Assembly (NCBI RefSeq): GCF_000313135.1
Contig: NW_004457532.1
Span: 462,584 to 526,583 of the forward strand
Direction: 5' to 3'
From: Acanthamoeba castellanii str. Neff
Lineage: Eukaryota; Discosea; Longamoebia; Acanthamoebidae
DNA: 64,000 nucleotides
Shown here piece by piece: positions 1 to 11,900 of the stretch. Under the pieces are notes generated by a model. It searched no databases. It was given only the letters and a program-made list of their open reading frames with translations, and had not been told where the DNA came from. Within the stretch, counting starts at the first letter, position 1; every line of letters starts with the position of its first letter. The position numbers were made by a program, and so were the translations under genes.

Positions 1-2
1 CC

Positions 3-68
3 CTCAACCACATCAAGCTCAAGAAGAAGAACGCCAACGGCCTCGCCTACGGTGACATCGACCTCTAA
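3..68 (+). CDS. 3' end of an unidentified protein-coding gene (partial)
   Basis: The first bases read in frame as a short lysine-rich tail ending AYGDIDL, followed by TAA at 66-68. Codon use (AAG, CTC, AAC, GCC) matches the other genes of the window, so this is probably the last exon of a gene whose body lies to the left. Only 21 residues are visible and no domain can be recognised. The next gene is on the opposite strand and ends at 240, so the two are convergent and share a 3' intergenic space of about 170 bases. Confidence 0.5.
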   Translation, partial: LNHIKLKKKNANGLAYGDIDL

Positions 69-170
69 TCCTGTCGGCCCCGGCCAAGTCCATCACCACC
101 CAACTCGCCCAGTTTTCGTTCTCATAAACCAACATCTGCACTCCAACGCAATGCTGCGCAGTTTTAATCT

Positions 171-176
171 TTTATT
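171..176 (-). terminator. Poly(A) signal AATAAA (minus strand)
   Basis: TTTATT on the plus strand reads AATAAA on the minus strand, about 65 bases beyond the minus-strand stop codon at 240. It is the likely cleavage signal of the small gene that ends there. Confidence 0.45.
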
Positions 177-239
177 CGACAACTCGCACCTTCATCTTTT
201 GTGTTGCGTGAAGATGATGTTGTGCTCAGTGCTCAGCAC

Positions 240-533
240 TTACTGGGCGCTGGGTCGCGCGGGCTGGTGGTTGTTTTCGGCGGAGGGCAAACGGGCGGGC
301 TGGCCCGGGGCCTCGTCGCTTCGCTTGCCCTGTGGGGGCGCGGGCGTAGTGCTCAGCATGGTCGCCCGATCCCGGGCGTTTTTCTCTTCGAGGGCCTTGA
401 CCCGACGCGCCGCCTCCAGCTCGGCCTGGATGTGGGCCTCGGACACGAACGAGCGCCGCGCCCAGAGCGGAAGGGCGGCGGTCGAGTTCTTCGCGACGAG
501 GAACTGGCTTCGGAGGCCAACTGCTCGCTGCAT
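240..533 (-). CDS. Small protein, possibly mitochondrial, unknown function
   Basis: A 98-codon minus-strand reading frame starting at ATG 533. The N-terminus is rich in Arg, Ala and Ser and has no acidic residues until about residue 36 (MQRAVGLRSQFLVAKNS...WARRSF), as in a mitochondrial presequence. An acidic/basic helical stretch (AELEAARRVKALEEKNARD) and a Pro/Gln/Ala-rich tail follow. The frame is open upstream to 665, so a longer form is possible. An AATAAA signal lies 65 bases past the stop. It is head-to-head with the IFRD-like gene starting at 791. I recognise no family; the call rests on codon use, the presequence-like N-terminus and the poly(A) signal. Confidence 0.4.
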   Translation of the reverse strand: MQRAVGLRSQFLVAKNSTAALPLWARRSFVSEAHIQAELEAARRVKALEEKNARDRATMLSTTPAPPQGKRSDEAPGQPARLPSAENNHQPARPSAQ

Positions 534-790
534 ACTTCGCTGTGCTTCTTGTTCTGATGTGTACGCCTGCGGTGGTGCAGAAGTGATGTCGGCCGATTGC
601 AATCTGGGTCGAGCAGACTGGGTTCCTCGCACCGTTCCAGCCTGAGTGCAACCAGCAGAAGCCACTAAGAAAATTGCCTGAAACTCAGCATTTTATTGTG
701 CACCTTTATTGCACGATCAACCGGCCACCTTAAACCAGGGCAACGAGCTAGAACGTAACTTGCAAGAACGACGAAAGCGAAGAAGCACTA

Positions 791-3505
791 ATGGGAGGAG
801 GCAGACGTCAGAAAGGGGCGGCGGGTGCTGTGCCGGCGGTGGTCCAGCAGCGTCGTCAGCCGAGGCAAAACGTACACGGAGGACAGAAGAAGCAAAGGGA
901 AGGGCGGCACGTTGCTGACGTGAGCCCGCAGTTCGCCACCCACGAGGGCGACCAGGCCCAAGGCCCGAGTGCATGGCGTACCTTCTTCGCCCAAACCGAT
1001 CCACGACGCCAAAAGGTACCCACCGCCATTTATCTTAAAAACTTAATTACTTATTTATTTCTCAACAACTTTATTTATTTGTATTTTAAAATACAAATAA
1101 ATACGAGAGTAATTCATTAATTAAGTTTATTGTTGCGTGGGCCAGGTGATGGTGGGCCGCCTGACGCGGGCCCTGCTCACGCAACCGTTCGAGTGGCTGA
1201 CGGCCGCCGACAACGATGTCTCCACCACGACGGCGGACGAGAGGGTGGGCGAGCTGACGGCGTGGGTCAAGGCGCGCCTGCGCCCCACCCTCCGCCGCTC
1301 CCCGCCCTCACTGCAGCACCACCCCTGCAGCGATCCATCGTCATCGTCGGACGAAGAGGCGAGCGGCCGCGATGACGATGACGACGATGACGACGACGAT
1401 GCCGATGACGACGACAACGCTGACGATGACGACGAAGAGGAAGATGTCAAGCGGGCGGCGAACGAGCGGAAGAGGAATAAGAAGAGGAAGCAGAAGGCTG
1501 TCGATGTCGAGTGGGAGGTGCAGATGAAGTCGGTGCAGCTGGTGGCCGCGCTCGGCGTGATCTGCGGCAAGAACCTCCCGCGGCGCTTCATCGCCGACGC
1601 CCCGCTGCCCGCGACCACCACGTCCAGCCCCGCGCAGCGCAGCGCCAGCGCGTCGCAGCCCGTCAGGACCACCGTGACGGCGGCCGGCAGCAGCAGGACG
1701 AAGGCGCGCGCCGCCTACGCCGAGCCCGCCGACGCGGAGGGCGCGCTGAGCGACCTGCTCATGGACGTGATCCGCACGGTGAACGACGTTGAGAGGAACA
1801 ACACGGACTCGGCGGAGGAGGGGAAGGAGGAGGAGGCGAGGGAGAGGCGGAGCGCGCTGCGGGTGGAGGCGCTGGAGGCGCTGGCCGTGGTGTGCTTCAT
1901 CTTGGATGATGCGCGCATCACGAGCGACGTGTGTCGGTTCGTGGCCGAGTGCTATCTGCGGAGCGACGGTGCGCGCGGCGATGGGGCCGAGGTCGATGAG
2001 CTCTGGGCGGCCTACGGCGCGCATGACTCGAGAGAGGAGAACAGCAGCGACGAAGACAGTGACGACGACAGCGACAGCGAAGAGAAAAGCGAAAGCGAAA
2101 GCGAAGAGACAGAGAATGAGCCATCCGGCGATGAAGCGGAGGACGAAAGCGACAGCGAAGAGAAACCCGAGGGGAGGCGACACACAAGCCGACGCAGCCG
2201 GGCGATTCCAGCGATCGATGCGGCCGAACTGGCGGAGGCGCTGCGCGTGTGGACCTTCCTGCTGAGCCTTCTGCCGCAGAACGAGCTCGTGTGCGAGCTG
2301 GTCGGACCGCACAAGCGCGTGCTCGTCGAATTGGTCTTGCTCGACACCGATCCCAGCACCGACATCACCGGTAACACCGCACACACCGCACACTGCACAC
2401 CGCACACATGCGCTGACCTCAGCTCTTTTTTTTCTTTCCAGCGTCGTCGGAAGTGCGAATGCACGCGGCCGTCGTGCTTACTGTCCTCGCTCTCAGCTCT
2501 GGTGATGATGATGCAGACGAAGATGAAGAAGATGATGAGCAACATTCGCTTGACAGCGACGTCATGACGAACGGCGACAAGCACCGCCTGGTGGCGATGT
2601 GCATGGAAAAGGCGCGGGCGAGAGCAGGCGAGCGGGTGCGCGGACGCGAACGGAGGCTGAGCCAAAAGCGCGAGCGGGCCTGGTTCCGCGGCCTCGCCGC
2701 CCAACTGGTCGACAGTCTCACCACCTCGGCCGCCGCCGTCGCGGGCTCTGCCGCCGGCATCGCAACGGCCACGGCGCGCAAGGCCAAGCGAGACGAGAGC
2801 GGATGCGAGGACTACTTTCATCGACAGAAGCAGCACGCATCGAAGTCGGCGGCGGGGACGCCGGGTCCGCGCAAGGTGGAGACTCACGTCATCTTCAAGA
2901 CGCAGCACCCGTATTACTACTCGACCATCAGCGAGCGAGGGCCGATCCACCTTAACCAGCTCGACGGGTGGCGCTGGCGCCATGTGCTGAGCTTCCTGCA
3001 GCGCTACTTCGGCTCCCAATTCTGGCCCATGTTCAAGGCACGCTTCTGCGATCAGGCTTACGCCCGCCTTATGCGAATAACTGACTGACCTCACACACAC
3101 ACGCGCGATACACACGACACACGACACGCACCTGTGCAAACAGGCGCATCAGCAGGTGCGGGAGGCTACGAAGCTCCTGCCGGCGGGGAGCTGCGGCGCA
3201 GATACTGCCTGGCAGCACCTGCTGCTCGGTCAAATCCAGCTGCTCAAGACCAACAAGGCCACCCTGAAAGGCCAGAAGACGCAGACCAAACGGTAAACGT
3301 GGCTCCTGCAGCACTTCGAGTGTGCAGTGGTTTGACGACAGAGCGTGTGCGCAGGTACCGCCGGCTCACCCAACGGAATCAGTTGGGCGAAGACCAGTAC
3401 CGCCAGGACAAGCGCGGGTATGTCCAGCATCAGTCGCTCACCCGGTGGAAGAAGAGCATCACCAGTGAGTGGCAGGCCACCAGCAACGCCTACTTCGCCT
3501 GGTAG
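791..3505 (+). CDS. Interferon-related developmental regulator (IFRD) family protein
   Basis: Five exons, join(791..1015, 1146..2370, 2442..3037, 3144..3292, 3355..3505), sum to 782 codons (781 aa). The N-terminus is basic and Gly/Gln-rich. An Asp-rich tract (about nt 1370-1440) and a later Asp/Glu/Ser tract (2035-2165) lie within the first half. Helical segments resembling the IFRD repeat fold include ALAVVCFILDDARITSDVC and ALRVWTFLLSLLPQNEL. The motif TNGDKHR, followed by a basic stretch ending KRERAWFRGL, matches the IFRD1/2 hallmark TDGNKHR...KRKQRSVFRD. The C-terminal part (QLDGWRWRHVLSFLQRYFGS) matches the IFRD_C region. IFRD proteins are transcriptional co-regulators and, in recent work, ribosome-associated factors. 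Intron 1016-1145 is AT-rich. The third intron needs a GC donor (3038). The next gene begins 72 bases after the stop. Confidence 0.75.
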
Positions 3506-3577
3506 GCCAACCGGTGGTGTTCTTTTTTTCCCCTTTGGCCTTGTCCACAGAAAACGATCGTTAATCTGCAGACGTCG

Positions 3578-5638
3578 ATGATGGAGGGAGGATCTTCGAT
3601 TGGGGCCTCGTCGGGTACTCTTCCGGTTGGTGAGAGCATGACAGGGGTGGAGTCCACGGCCACTACAGAGGTGATCTTAACCCAGGCGCAAGCAACGGCC
3701 CTGGTACGCGTTTACTCGATTAATCTCAGAGGTTTGATTGATTTGATTGATTTGGTTGTGTTGAATCACTGCGCATGTGCAGATCATGGAAGTTGTGCGC
3801 TATGGAGGCAAGGTGGAGGTACGATTGCGCATCAATCTGTGATATATTGGGGGGGGGGTAGAGATTGCACAATGGGCAAGCCGCCAAATTGCCTCCACTT
3901 CGGCGTGTGCATCAGGTTGAGCGGCACGGCCTATGGCGGGAGGTCGCCGCCACGGTCGGGCTTCCGTACCACAGCGACGCTGACGTAGAACGACTGCTGA
4001 CGCAAGCCTCCACGCTGCGAGGGGCCGCCGGACCCACATGGGAAGAAAGGGAGCGGGAGCGACAGAAGCCCAAGAAGGAACCAACAGCACTGGTGGCGGC
4101 GGTCACCGCCCCGCCGGCCGCGGCTCTCCCGACCCCAGTCTCGATCCCGGTCGCCGTCGCAGAGAGCATAAGCAACGAGAGCGGCGGCGAGCAGCCGGCG
4201 GCTCGTGTTGAGGCGCCGGCGAGCGTAGTCACAACAGAAGCGACGGACGGCACAGAGCCAGCGAGCAGGAACGCTGTTGTTGCGACACCCGCGGCGGAGA
4301 CGACGACGGCACCCGTCGCCTTGGCAGTTGTTCCCACCGAGACCATCGACGGTGGCGGCCAGACGAGCAAGACGACGGCCAAGGGGAAGGAGAAGGGAAA
4401 CAACAAGACTGACACCGCGGCTGCGGCCGAGGCCGAGGCCGAAGAGGCCGGTGGCAACAACGCCAAGGAGAAGAAGCGAAAGAAGAAGAAAAAGGACGGC
4501 AAGGGCGCTGAGAGTGCTGAACCGGTACAGCGCGACTCGTCGCGGCAACGTGATGCGCCAGCTACCTAACATCGCGTCGTGTGCCGTGCTGTACAATGCA
4601 GGAGGAAAAGGGGGACGTGTTCACGGTGGAGAAGATCGTGGGCAAGAGGAAGCGAAGGGTATCGTGCTGCACCCAAGTGTGTGTGTGTGTGTGTGTGTAG
4701 CGAGCTCACCACGACTTGGTCACTTGGTGCTCACGCTGTGCGCTTCTCGTGCTTCTCGTGATTTTTGTGCGCACGTCACAACACAGGGCAAAGTGGAGTA
4801 CCTCATAAAGTGGGAGGGATATCCGGAGGCCTCAAACACCTGGGAGAAGCAGGAAGACGTGTTTTGCACCGGTGAGCAGAGCACCCACCACTCCCGAGAT
4901 AGGGAGGCAATCAGGACTAACACTGCAGCTGCACCACCGATCACTCACTCTCTCTCCCTCTCTCTCCAGAGCTCATTCAGGCGTTCGAGGCCGATCTGCA
5001 GGCGAGGTCCGCGAAGCGCAAGCGGAAGTCGACGGGCGACGCCAAGCCCACCACCGCGGGAGGGGAAACAGAGAAGCCGCAGACAACGTCGGCTTCTTCG
5101 GTGTCCACCGCCGATGACGACGAGCTTCTGAACCAACCGAACACAGATGGAATGGACCTGCAGGACACAAGCGAGGGCATCGGTAGCCCAAAGGTAACAA
5201 CAGATCCACCCACTTTAAGGGAGTGCCCTTTCTCTTTCCTTTTCTCACCAACGGGTTCATGACTGTGGCGTCTCTTCTTCTTCTTCAGGCTAAGAGGCCC
5301 AGGACGAGTACCGCGTCCGACACGAAGACTACTACCGAAGCAACCGAGGCCAAGGTGGGCTTTGACTTTGGCGACGAGCTCGAGAACATCCTGGGCATAC
5401 AACGATCCAAGGACGGCTTTCTCTGCGCTTACGTCTCTTGGTACGCCGTCACCCGCACCTTCACCTCCTTCATCTTCATCGCCAAAACGGCCTTCCTCAC
5501 CATTTCCATGGTATCATCATGCCCAGGCTGGGGAAGGACGATTGCTCCTACGTGCCCACGCAATTGATCGCCCTCAAGTCGCCACAAAAGCTCATCGCCT
5601 TCTACGAGTCGCACATCCAGTTCGACACCAGGCAGTAG
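3578..5638 (+). CDS. HP1-like chromodomain / chromo-shadow-domain protein with long N-terminal extension
   Basis: Eight exons, join(3578..3703, 3783..3818, 3916..4524, 4602..4658, 4787..4871, 4970..5193, 5289..5440, 5527..5638), give 466 aa. The chromodomain lies in exons 4-6: DVFTVEKIVGKRKRR, then GKVEYLIKWEGYPEASNTWE. It keeps the aromatic cage positions (Phe in place of the first Tyr, Trp of IKWEGY and its Tyr) that bind methyl-lysine in HP1. A basic, Ser/Thr-rich hinge follows. A chromo-shadow domain ends the protein (DELENILGIQRSKDGFL ... SPQKLIAFYESHIQF), the HP1 dimer and PxVxL-docking module. The roughly 255-residue N-terminal extension begins with a segment reminiscent of an ARID (VVRYGGK ... 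HGLWREVAATVGLP) and continues as low-complexity Ala/Thr/Lys sequence. Expected role: nuclear binding of methylated histone H3. Domain calls are firm; the N-terminal call is not. Confidence 0.88.
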
Positions 5639-5969
5639 TGGCATCCTCGTGTCGTGTCGTGTTCGCCACACAGCACAGCACGTATGTCGACAGCATTTCC
5701 CACATACCCCAAATAGTTGCGTGGCCGTTGCCAAGGAGCTTTTGTTGTCGACAAACAAATTAATATCCTGCCCGGCGACTTGCCTGGCTACACGTCTTGT
5801 TGGCCTTGCGTGTCTTCTGCGGAGAGAAAGAAACATACCGCGACAGAGCCGCACGGACTCTAAGACACACCATCTCCTGATTCGATCTTGTGGAAGAGAG
5901 AGATTAGATTGAAGCCGAGGAGCGTAGGATTGAGTGAGTCTTGTTTCAACCACAGATCTGAAAGCGAAG

Positions 5970-8900
5970 ATGGAGAACATCACGGCGGGAAATGAGGCGC
6001 AGGGCATCGAGGACATGATCCACCTGGACACCATGAGCGAGGAGACCATCCTCAAGAACCTTGGTGTTCGCTACAGCCGCGACCAGATCTACGTACGCTC
6101 AAAAACAACAAAATCTCCTCGCCAACGCGCCTTTCGGTCTCTTCTTATATTCTTTTTTAAAAATTATTTCTCTTTTTATTCGCCTCACTTCGCACGGCTC
6201 GTGTCGTCTAAAGAATTAAAATGAATAAGGGCCTTATTGTTATTAGGCTAATAATTGAGGTATATTATTTGTGGTTGGCACTCGTTATTTTTCTTGAATT
6301 TATTTATTTATTTGTATTTATTTATTCTTCTTGTAGACCTACACTGGCGCTATCCTGGTTTCCGTCAACCCCTACCAAGCCCTCGTACGCCTCCCCCCAA
6401 CCTACGCCACAAATACACGACACGACACGACACGCACCGCACGCACCGCCCAGCACGCACGCACGCACCACTCACACGGCACACACGCGGCCTGCAGCCT
6501 ATCTACACAGCGGAGGTGGCCAAGCGCTACAACAACAAGCCGCTGGGCGATGTGGAACCGCACATCTTCGCCATCGCCGACGTGGCCTACCAGACGATGA
6601 TGGAGGACGGCGGCAACCGGTCGGTCATCATCAGCGGCGAGTCCGGCGCCGGCAAGACCGAGGCCACCAAGCTGCTCCTACAGTACCTGGCCCTCAAGAC
6701 TTCGGGCGTCAACAAGGCCCACAGCGCGCCCGAGACCGCCAACAAGAAGAAGTCACTCATCGAGCAGCTCATCCTCGAATCGTCACCCATCCTCGAGGCC
6801 TTCGGTAACGCCAAGACGGTGCGTGTGCGTGTGCGTGTGCGTGTGCGTGTGCGTGTGCGTGTGCGTGTGCGTGTGCGTGTGCGTGTGCGTGTGCGTGTGC
6901 GTGTGCGTGTGCGTGTGCGTGTGCGTGTGCGTGTGCGTGTGCGTGTGCGTGTCTCATCACTGCTCGTCGTCACTCTACTTTCCGCAGGTGAGGAACGACA
7001 ACTCGTCTCGATTCGGCAAGTACATGAAGATCGATTTCGACCCGCGCGGCTCGATCGCCGGCGCCAAGATCGAGAACTGTGCGCACCTCTTCTTTTCCCC
7101 TGCCCACTTTCTCTCTCTCTCTCTCGAGAATACAACACAGCTTGAGTCGAAACTCAAAGCGTCTCAATCTCAATTCGCAACACAGATCTGTTGGAGAAGT
7201 CGCGTATCGTGTACCAGGCGCAGGACGAGCGTAACTACCACATCTTCTACCAGTTCTGCGCCGGCCTGTCGCCCGAGGAGAAAGGTTCCTTTTCCTGTCG
7301 CGCTTCGTTCTTAAATCGTTCGCTTCGTTTTTTAAAATCAATTTTCGAACTGATCCGTCTCGCCCCCCCAGAGCGATACAAGATCGGAGCGGCGACGGAC
7401 TTCCACTACATCAACCAAAGCGGCTGTCACACCATCCCTCACGTCGACGATGCCAACGACTTTTCCGAGTAAGCACCCGCCACCGCCATCGCTGCCTCGT
7501 CCGCCGTCCTTCGGGCGCGTTTTCTTCTTGCTGACCCCCTCTCCATCGTTCAGGGTGCGCAATGCGTTGTCGGTGCTGGGCATCGGACCCGAGGAGGACA
7601 TCTGGGCCGTGGTCGCGGCAGTGTTGCACATGGGCAACATCCGCTTCGCCCCGCAGGGCGACGGCTCGACCGTCGTCAACACCGACTGTACGCTTTATTT
7701 TAACTCCGATACCAGCATGGTCAAGCAAAACCTTAAGTGAACGCACGCTCATGGTGTGTGTCGTGTCGTGTTGTTGTGTGTGTGTGTGTGTGTGTGTCGT
7801 GTTCACTAGCGCTTCAACATGTGGCGACCAACCTGGGCGTGTCGGCCGAGAAGCTCGCCGAGTCGATGACCGTCCGGTACAACAAGATCCGTAACGAGGT
7901 GTTCAGGGTGCCGCTCAAGCCCGAGGAGGCCGCCGACGTGCGAGACGCCATCGCCAAGGCCCTCTACGGCCGTCAGTTCAATTGGCTGGTCGAGCGCATC
8001 AACCGCTCCATCTCCAAGTCGGCCTCGACCAACGCCCGCTCCTTCATCGGCGTGCTCGACATCTTCGGCTTTGAGAACTTCACGGTTCGTTCTTTCTTAA
8101 TTGGTTTGCGCATTTCCATCGAAACTCGTGTGCTGACCTCACGTGCGTCACGTGTTGGTTTTGTGTGCAATGATGCGAGTCTAGGTCAACAGCTTCGAGC
8201 AGTTGTGCATCAACTACGCCAACGAGAAGCTGCAACAACAGTTCAACCAGCACATCTTCAAGCAGGAGCAGGAGGAGTACGAACGCGAAAAGTGCGTTTT
8301 TCCCCCCGTAGCCCACTCGTCTTATATTTCCACCCAGTGTACTGGCAAGGCCACTAACATGTTATGTTTGACACCACATTATTTCAGGATCTCGTGGGAG
8401 ACCATTTCGTTCAACGACAACCAGGGCTGTATCGATCTGATCGAGAAGCCGCTCGGCGTCCTCTCGCTCCTCGACGAGGAGTGCTTCTTCCCCAAGGTGC
8501 GCACCACCTGCTGATCTACAGCACAGGCAAGCGCATCGCGTCGCGAACCTACGTCGGCCTCAATTCGTGTGCGAATGTCAATGTTTCAGGGCTCGGATGG
8601 CACGTTCCTGGAGAAGCTCAACAAGGCGCACGAGAAGCACACCTACTACGAGAAGCCCAAGACCCGCGGCGACAAGTTCGTGATCCGGCACTACGCCGGC
8701 GACGTCGCCTACTCCACCAAGAGCTTCCTCGGTACCATGTCACCCTCCACCACGCTGGCGCACGGAATGAAAAGAATGCTGACGTCATGTGCATGACAGA
8801 CAAGAACCGCGATACGATCCCGGAGTCGGCGTCGGCGCTGCTGGCGGGCGCGTCGATCGCCCATGTGGCCCAGCTGTTCCCCGAGGGCATGCCGGCGGCC

Positions 8901-11900
8901 CAGGCCCAGGCGGCGCAGGGCGGCCGCGGCGGCAAGGGTCGCTCGCCCACGGTCGGTGCGCAGTTCAAGAACCAACTGCTGGACCTCGTCGCCACCCTGT
9001 CGGCCACCTACCCCTACTACGTGCGCTGCCTCAAGCCCAACCCCCAGAAAAAGCCCAGTCTCTTGGACAGTACACGCCCCTATCCGCACGCACGCACGCA
9101 CACGCACCGCCGCACGCGCACGCGCACGTGCTGACGCCCAGCTTCGTGGTGTGTGTGGTGTGTGTGTGTAGATGACATGGTCTTGGCACAGTTGAGGTAC
9201 TGTGGTATGCTGGAGACGATCCGCATTCGTAAGCTGGGCTTCCCCATCCGCCGAGAGTTCGTGGCCTTCCGCGACCGCTACCGCCTCCTGGCGCCCTCCA
9301 GCGCGTGGGAGAAGGACGACCGCAAGGCCTGCAGCATGATCCTCGACGTACATTGTCTCCACGTTTTGTTTTGTTTTGTTTTGTTTTGTTTTGTTTTGTT
9401 TTGTTTTGTTTTGTTTTGTTTTGTTTTGTTTTGTTTGTTGTTGTTTCGATTGACCGACGCAATGGTGCTTCATCGTTCTCGATGACTAGGCCGCTTCGTA
9501 CAGGATGACTCCCGGCCACTACACTCTGGGCCTCACGAAGGTCTTTATGCGCGACGAGCAGGTACGTAGTGGGCCACTGAGGCTCTTGCCGCACACCACG
9601 ACGGCGCGCGGACTGATTTGAGGGGTGGCGTGGGATTGCAGAGCACGATCCTCGAGCAGCTCCGCAACGAGCACCTGTTGGCCAGCGTGCTTCTCATCCA
9701 GAAGACCTGGCGCTGCTACGCTGCCCGCTCCCACTTCGCGGCTCTGCGCAAGGGCGCCCTCACCGCTCAAACGCGTACGTAGCCGCCGCACCATGGAGCG
9801 CACGGCCTTTGTGGTTTCCTGACGTCGACACACACACCACACCTACAGACTACCGGAAGCGCGTCGCTCGCGTGGAGTACACGCGCCTCCGTGATGCCTC
9901 GATCACCATCCAGACCTGTACGTCGTTGTTCATTCGCATTCCAGGAAAGGGCAACACGCACACGCACGTTCTCACATCGCTCCCTCCGCTCCAGGGACGC
10001 GCATGGTCTTTGCTCGGCGCAAGTTCCTGACTATCCGCAAGGGCGTTCTCGCCATGCAAGCCGGTGCGCATTCCTCCCCTCCGCACTTTTGCTTTTCCCT
10101 TTCGCTTTCGTTTTATTCGTTCGATGTTGGAGACTAGTAATTAAATGTTGGGTCGTGGTGACGCAGCTGCGCGAACCATGCTGGCGATCAAGGAGAGGGA
10201 GAGGCTGGTCCGCGAGGAGCAGGAGAGGCAGCGCCGCCTGGAGGAGATCCGTCAGCTCAAGGACAAGCAAGAGCGCGAGAGGCGCGAGCAGGAGGAACTG
10301 CTTCGTCAGGTTCTCATCGCCATTCTTCTACAGCCACCCACGCCCACATCTAGTCTTCTTACCTTCACGCACACACAACACACGCGCACCGCACACGCAC
10401 ACGCACACGCACACGCACACGCACACGCACACGCACACGCACACGCACACACGCACATGTAGGAACAAGAGCGTAAGCAGAAGGCCGAGAAGGAGAAGCA
10501 GGAAAAGGAGCGGCAGGAGAAGGAGAAGAGGGAAATGGAGAGGCTCCGCGAGGAGGCCCAGCGCAGGGACCAGGCCGCGCTCGGCCTGCCCGCCAGCGAG
10601 ACCCTCGCCGACTACCAGTACGGGGTCCCCCCCCCAATCACCCCTCGTCGCCACCCAGGCACCATCGCTCACCCGCTCTCGGTTGTTCGTCTGCAGGGCC
10701 ATACAGCGAGGCGCCACGGCCCAGAACTTCGCCGTGGAGGAGGTGCCGGCCGAGGCCCAGGCGTCGCTCGACAGCGAGTCCCTCGAGGAGGCGTACGTCT
10801 TATGCCCAACCGCAACCCTGGTGTGGAGCGTGACTCAAATTCCTGACCCGCTTGGGCTGTGTTAAGGTGGCTGCATGCGCTGGACCCGCTGAATGTGCCG
10901 CCGCCCGATTGGGACCTGCCCCCGGCGCCCGAGGGCCTGCCGCCTCCGCCGCCCGCGCAGGCCGGCATTCTCGATTTCCTGTCGACGCCGTTGTACGGCT
11001 ACCACTTCAAGGACTTCGCCACCCGCCACTTCCGCCCGCACAAGACCGACACCATCCAGCAGCTCATCACCTACACCAAGGTCCCGACCACTACCACGTC
11101 TGTCCTGCGCATTGTTTCCATCACTCACAACCAACCAACCACAACAGAAACCGCTGAGCGCCTCGCTGTTGCAGCTCAACATCGAGGATGCCAAGAACGC
11201 CGTCGAGGTGTCGAGGAAGATTCACATCTACATGACCCACAAGAAGACCCTCGCCGAGAATCTCTGTACGTTGGCGCTCTTTTCAACTCCGAGAAGGCGT
11301 TAGTGAAACCTAAACGCGGACTGTGTGTTGTGTGTCGTGTGCGCACACAGCCGTGGTCCAGTACATCATCCAGCGCGGCCTGTCGGTTCCCGATCTGCGG
11401 GATGAGATCTACTGCCAGCTGATCAAGCAGGTGACGGGCAATCCGACGCCCGAGCACGAGGAGCACTGCTGGGAGCTGATCATGTTCTGCTGCTGCACCT
11501 TTGCCCCGGTCGAGTTCCTCAAGTACTTCGTGTGCTTCCTCGACGAGGCCGCCGCCGCCAGCTCGCCCTTCGCCGCCCACGCCATCTTCGCCAAGGAGTC
11601 GCTGACGCGCCTGCTGACCACCAGCGAGCGCAAGCTCGTGCCCTCGCTGATGGAGCTCGAGGCCATCCGCAAGCGCGAGCCCATGATGCTCCGCGTCTTC
11701 TTCCTGGTATGTACCTTCTTGCCCGCACGCTACAGCGATGTGCACATTCCTGGCAGTCCTGATTTTCTTACATTCATCACATTCCTGCAGGACGGTACGG
11801 TCAAGGCGCTGCTGCTGGACAGCGCGGCGACGGTGGCCGAGCTCAAGCAGCAGATCGTGACCAAGCTCCAGATGCAGTTCGCCAAGGGCTTCGCGCTGTA

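Noticed and set aside
691..709. Two minus-strand AATAAA sequences upstream of the IFRD start, with a minus open frame at 717-1012
   Set aside because: The plus-strand exon 791-1015 joins in phase to the IFRD body and explains the region; the minus frame has no recognisable content.
6769..6960. Repetitive peptides (Val-Arg, Cys-Val or Ala-His runs) in all frames
   Set aside because: They are translations of the intronic GTGTGC microsatellite, not proteins.
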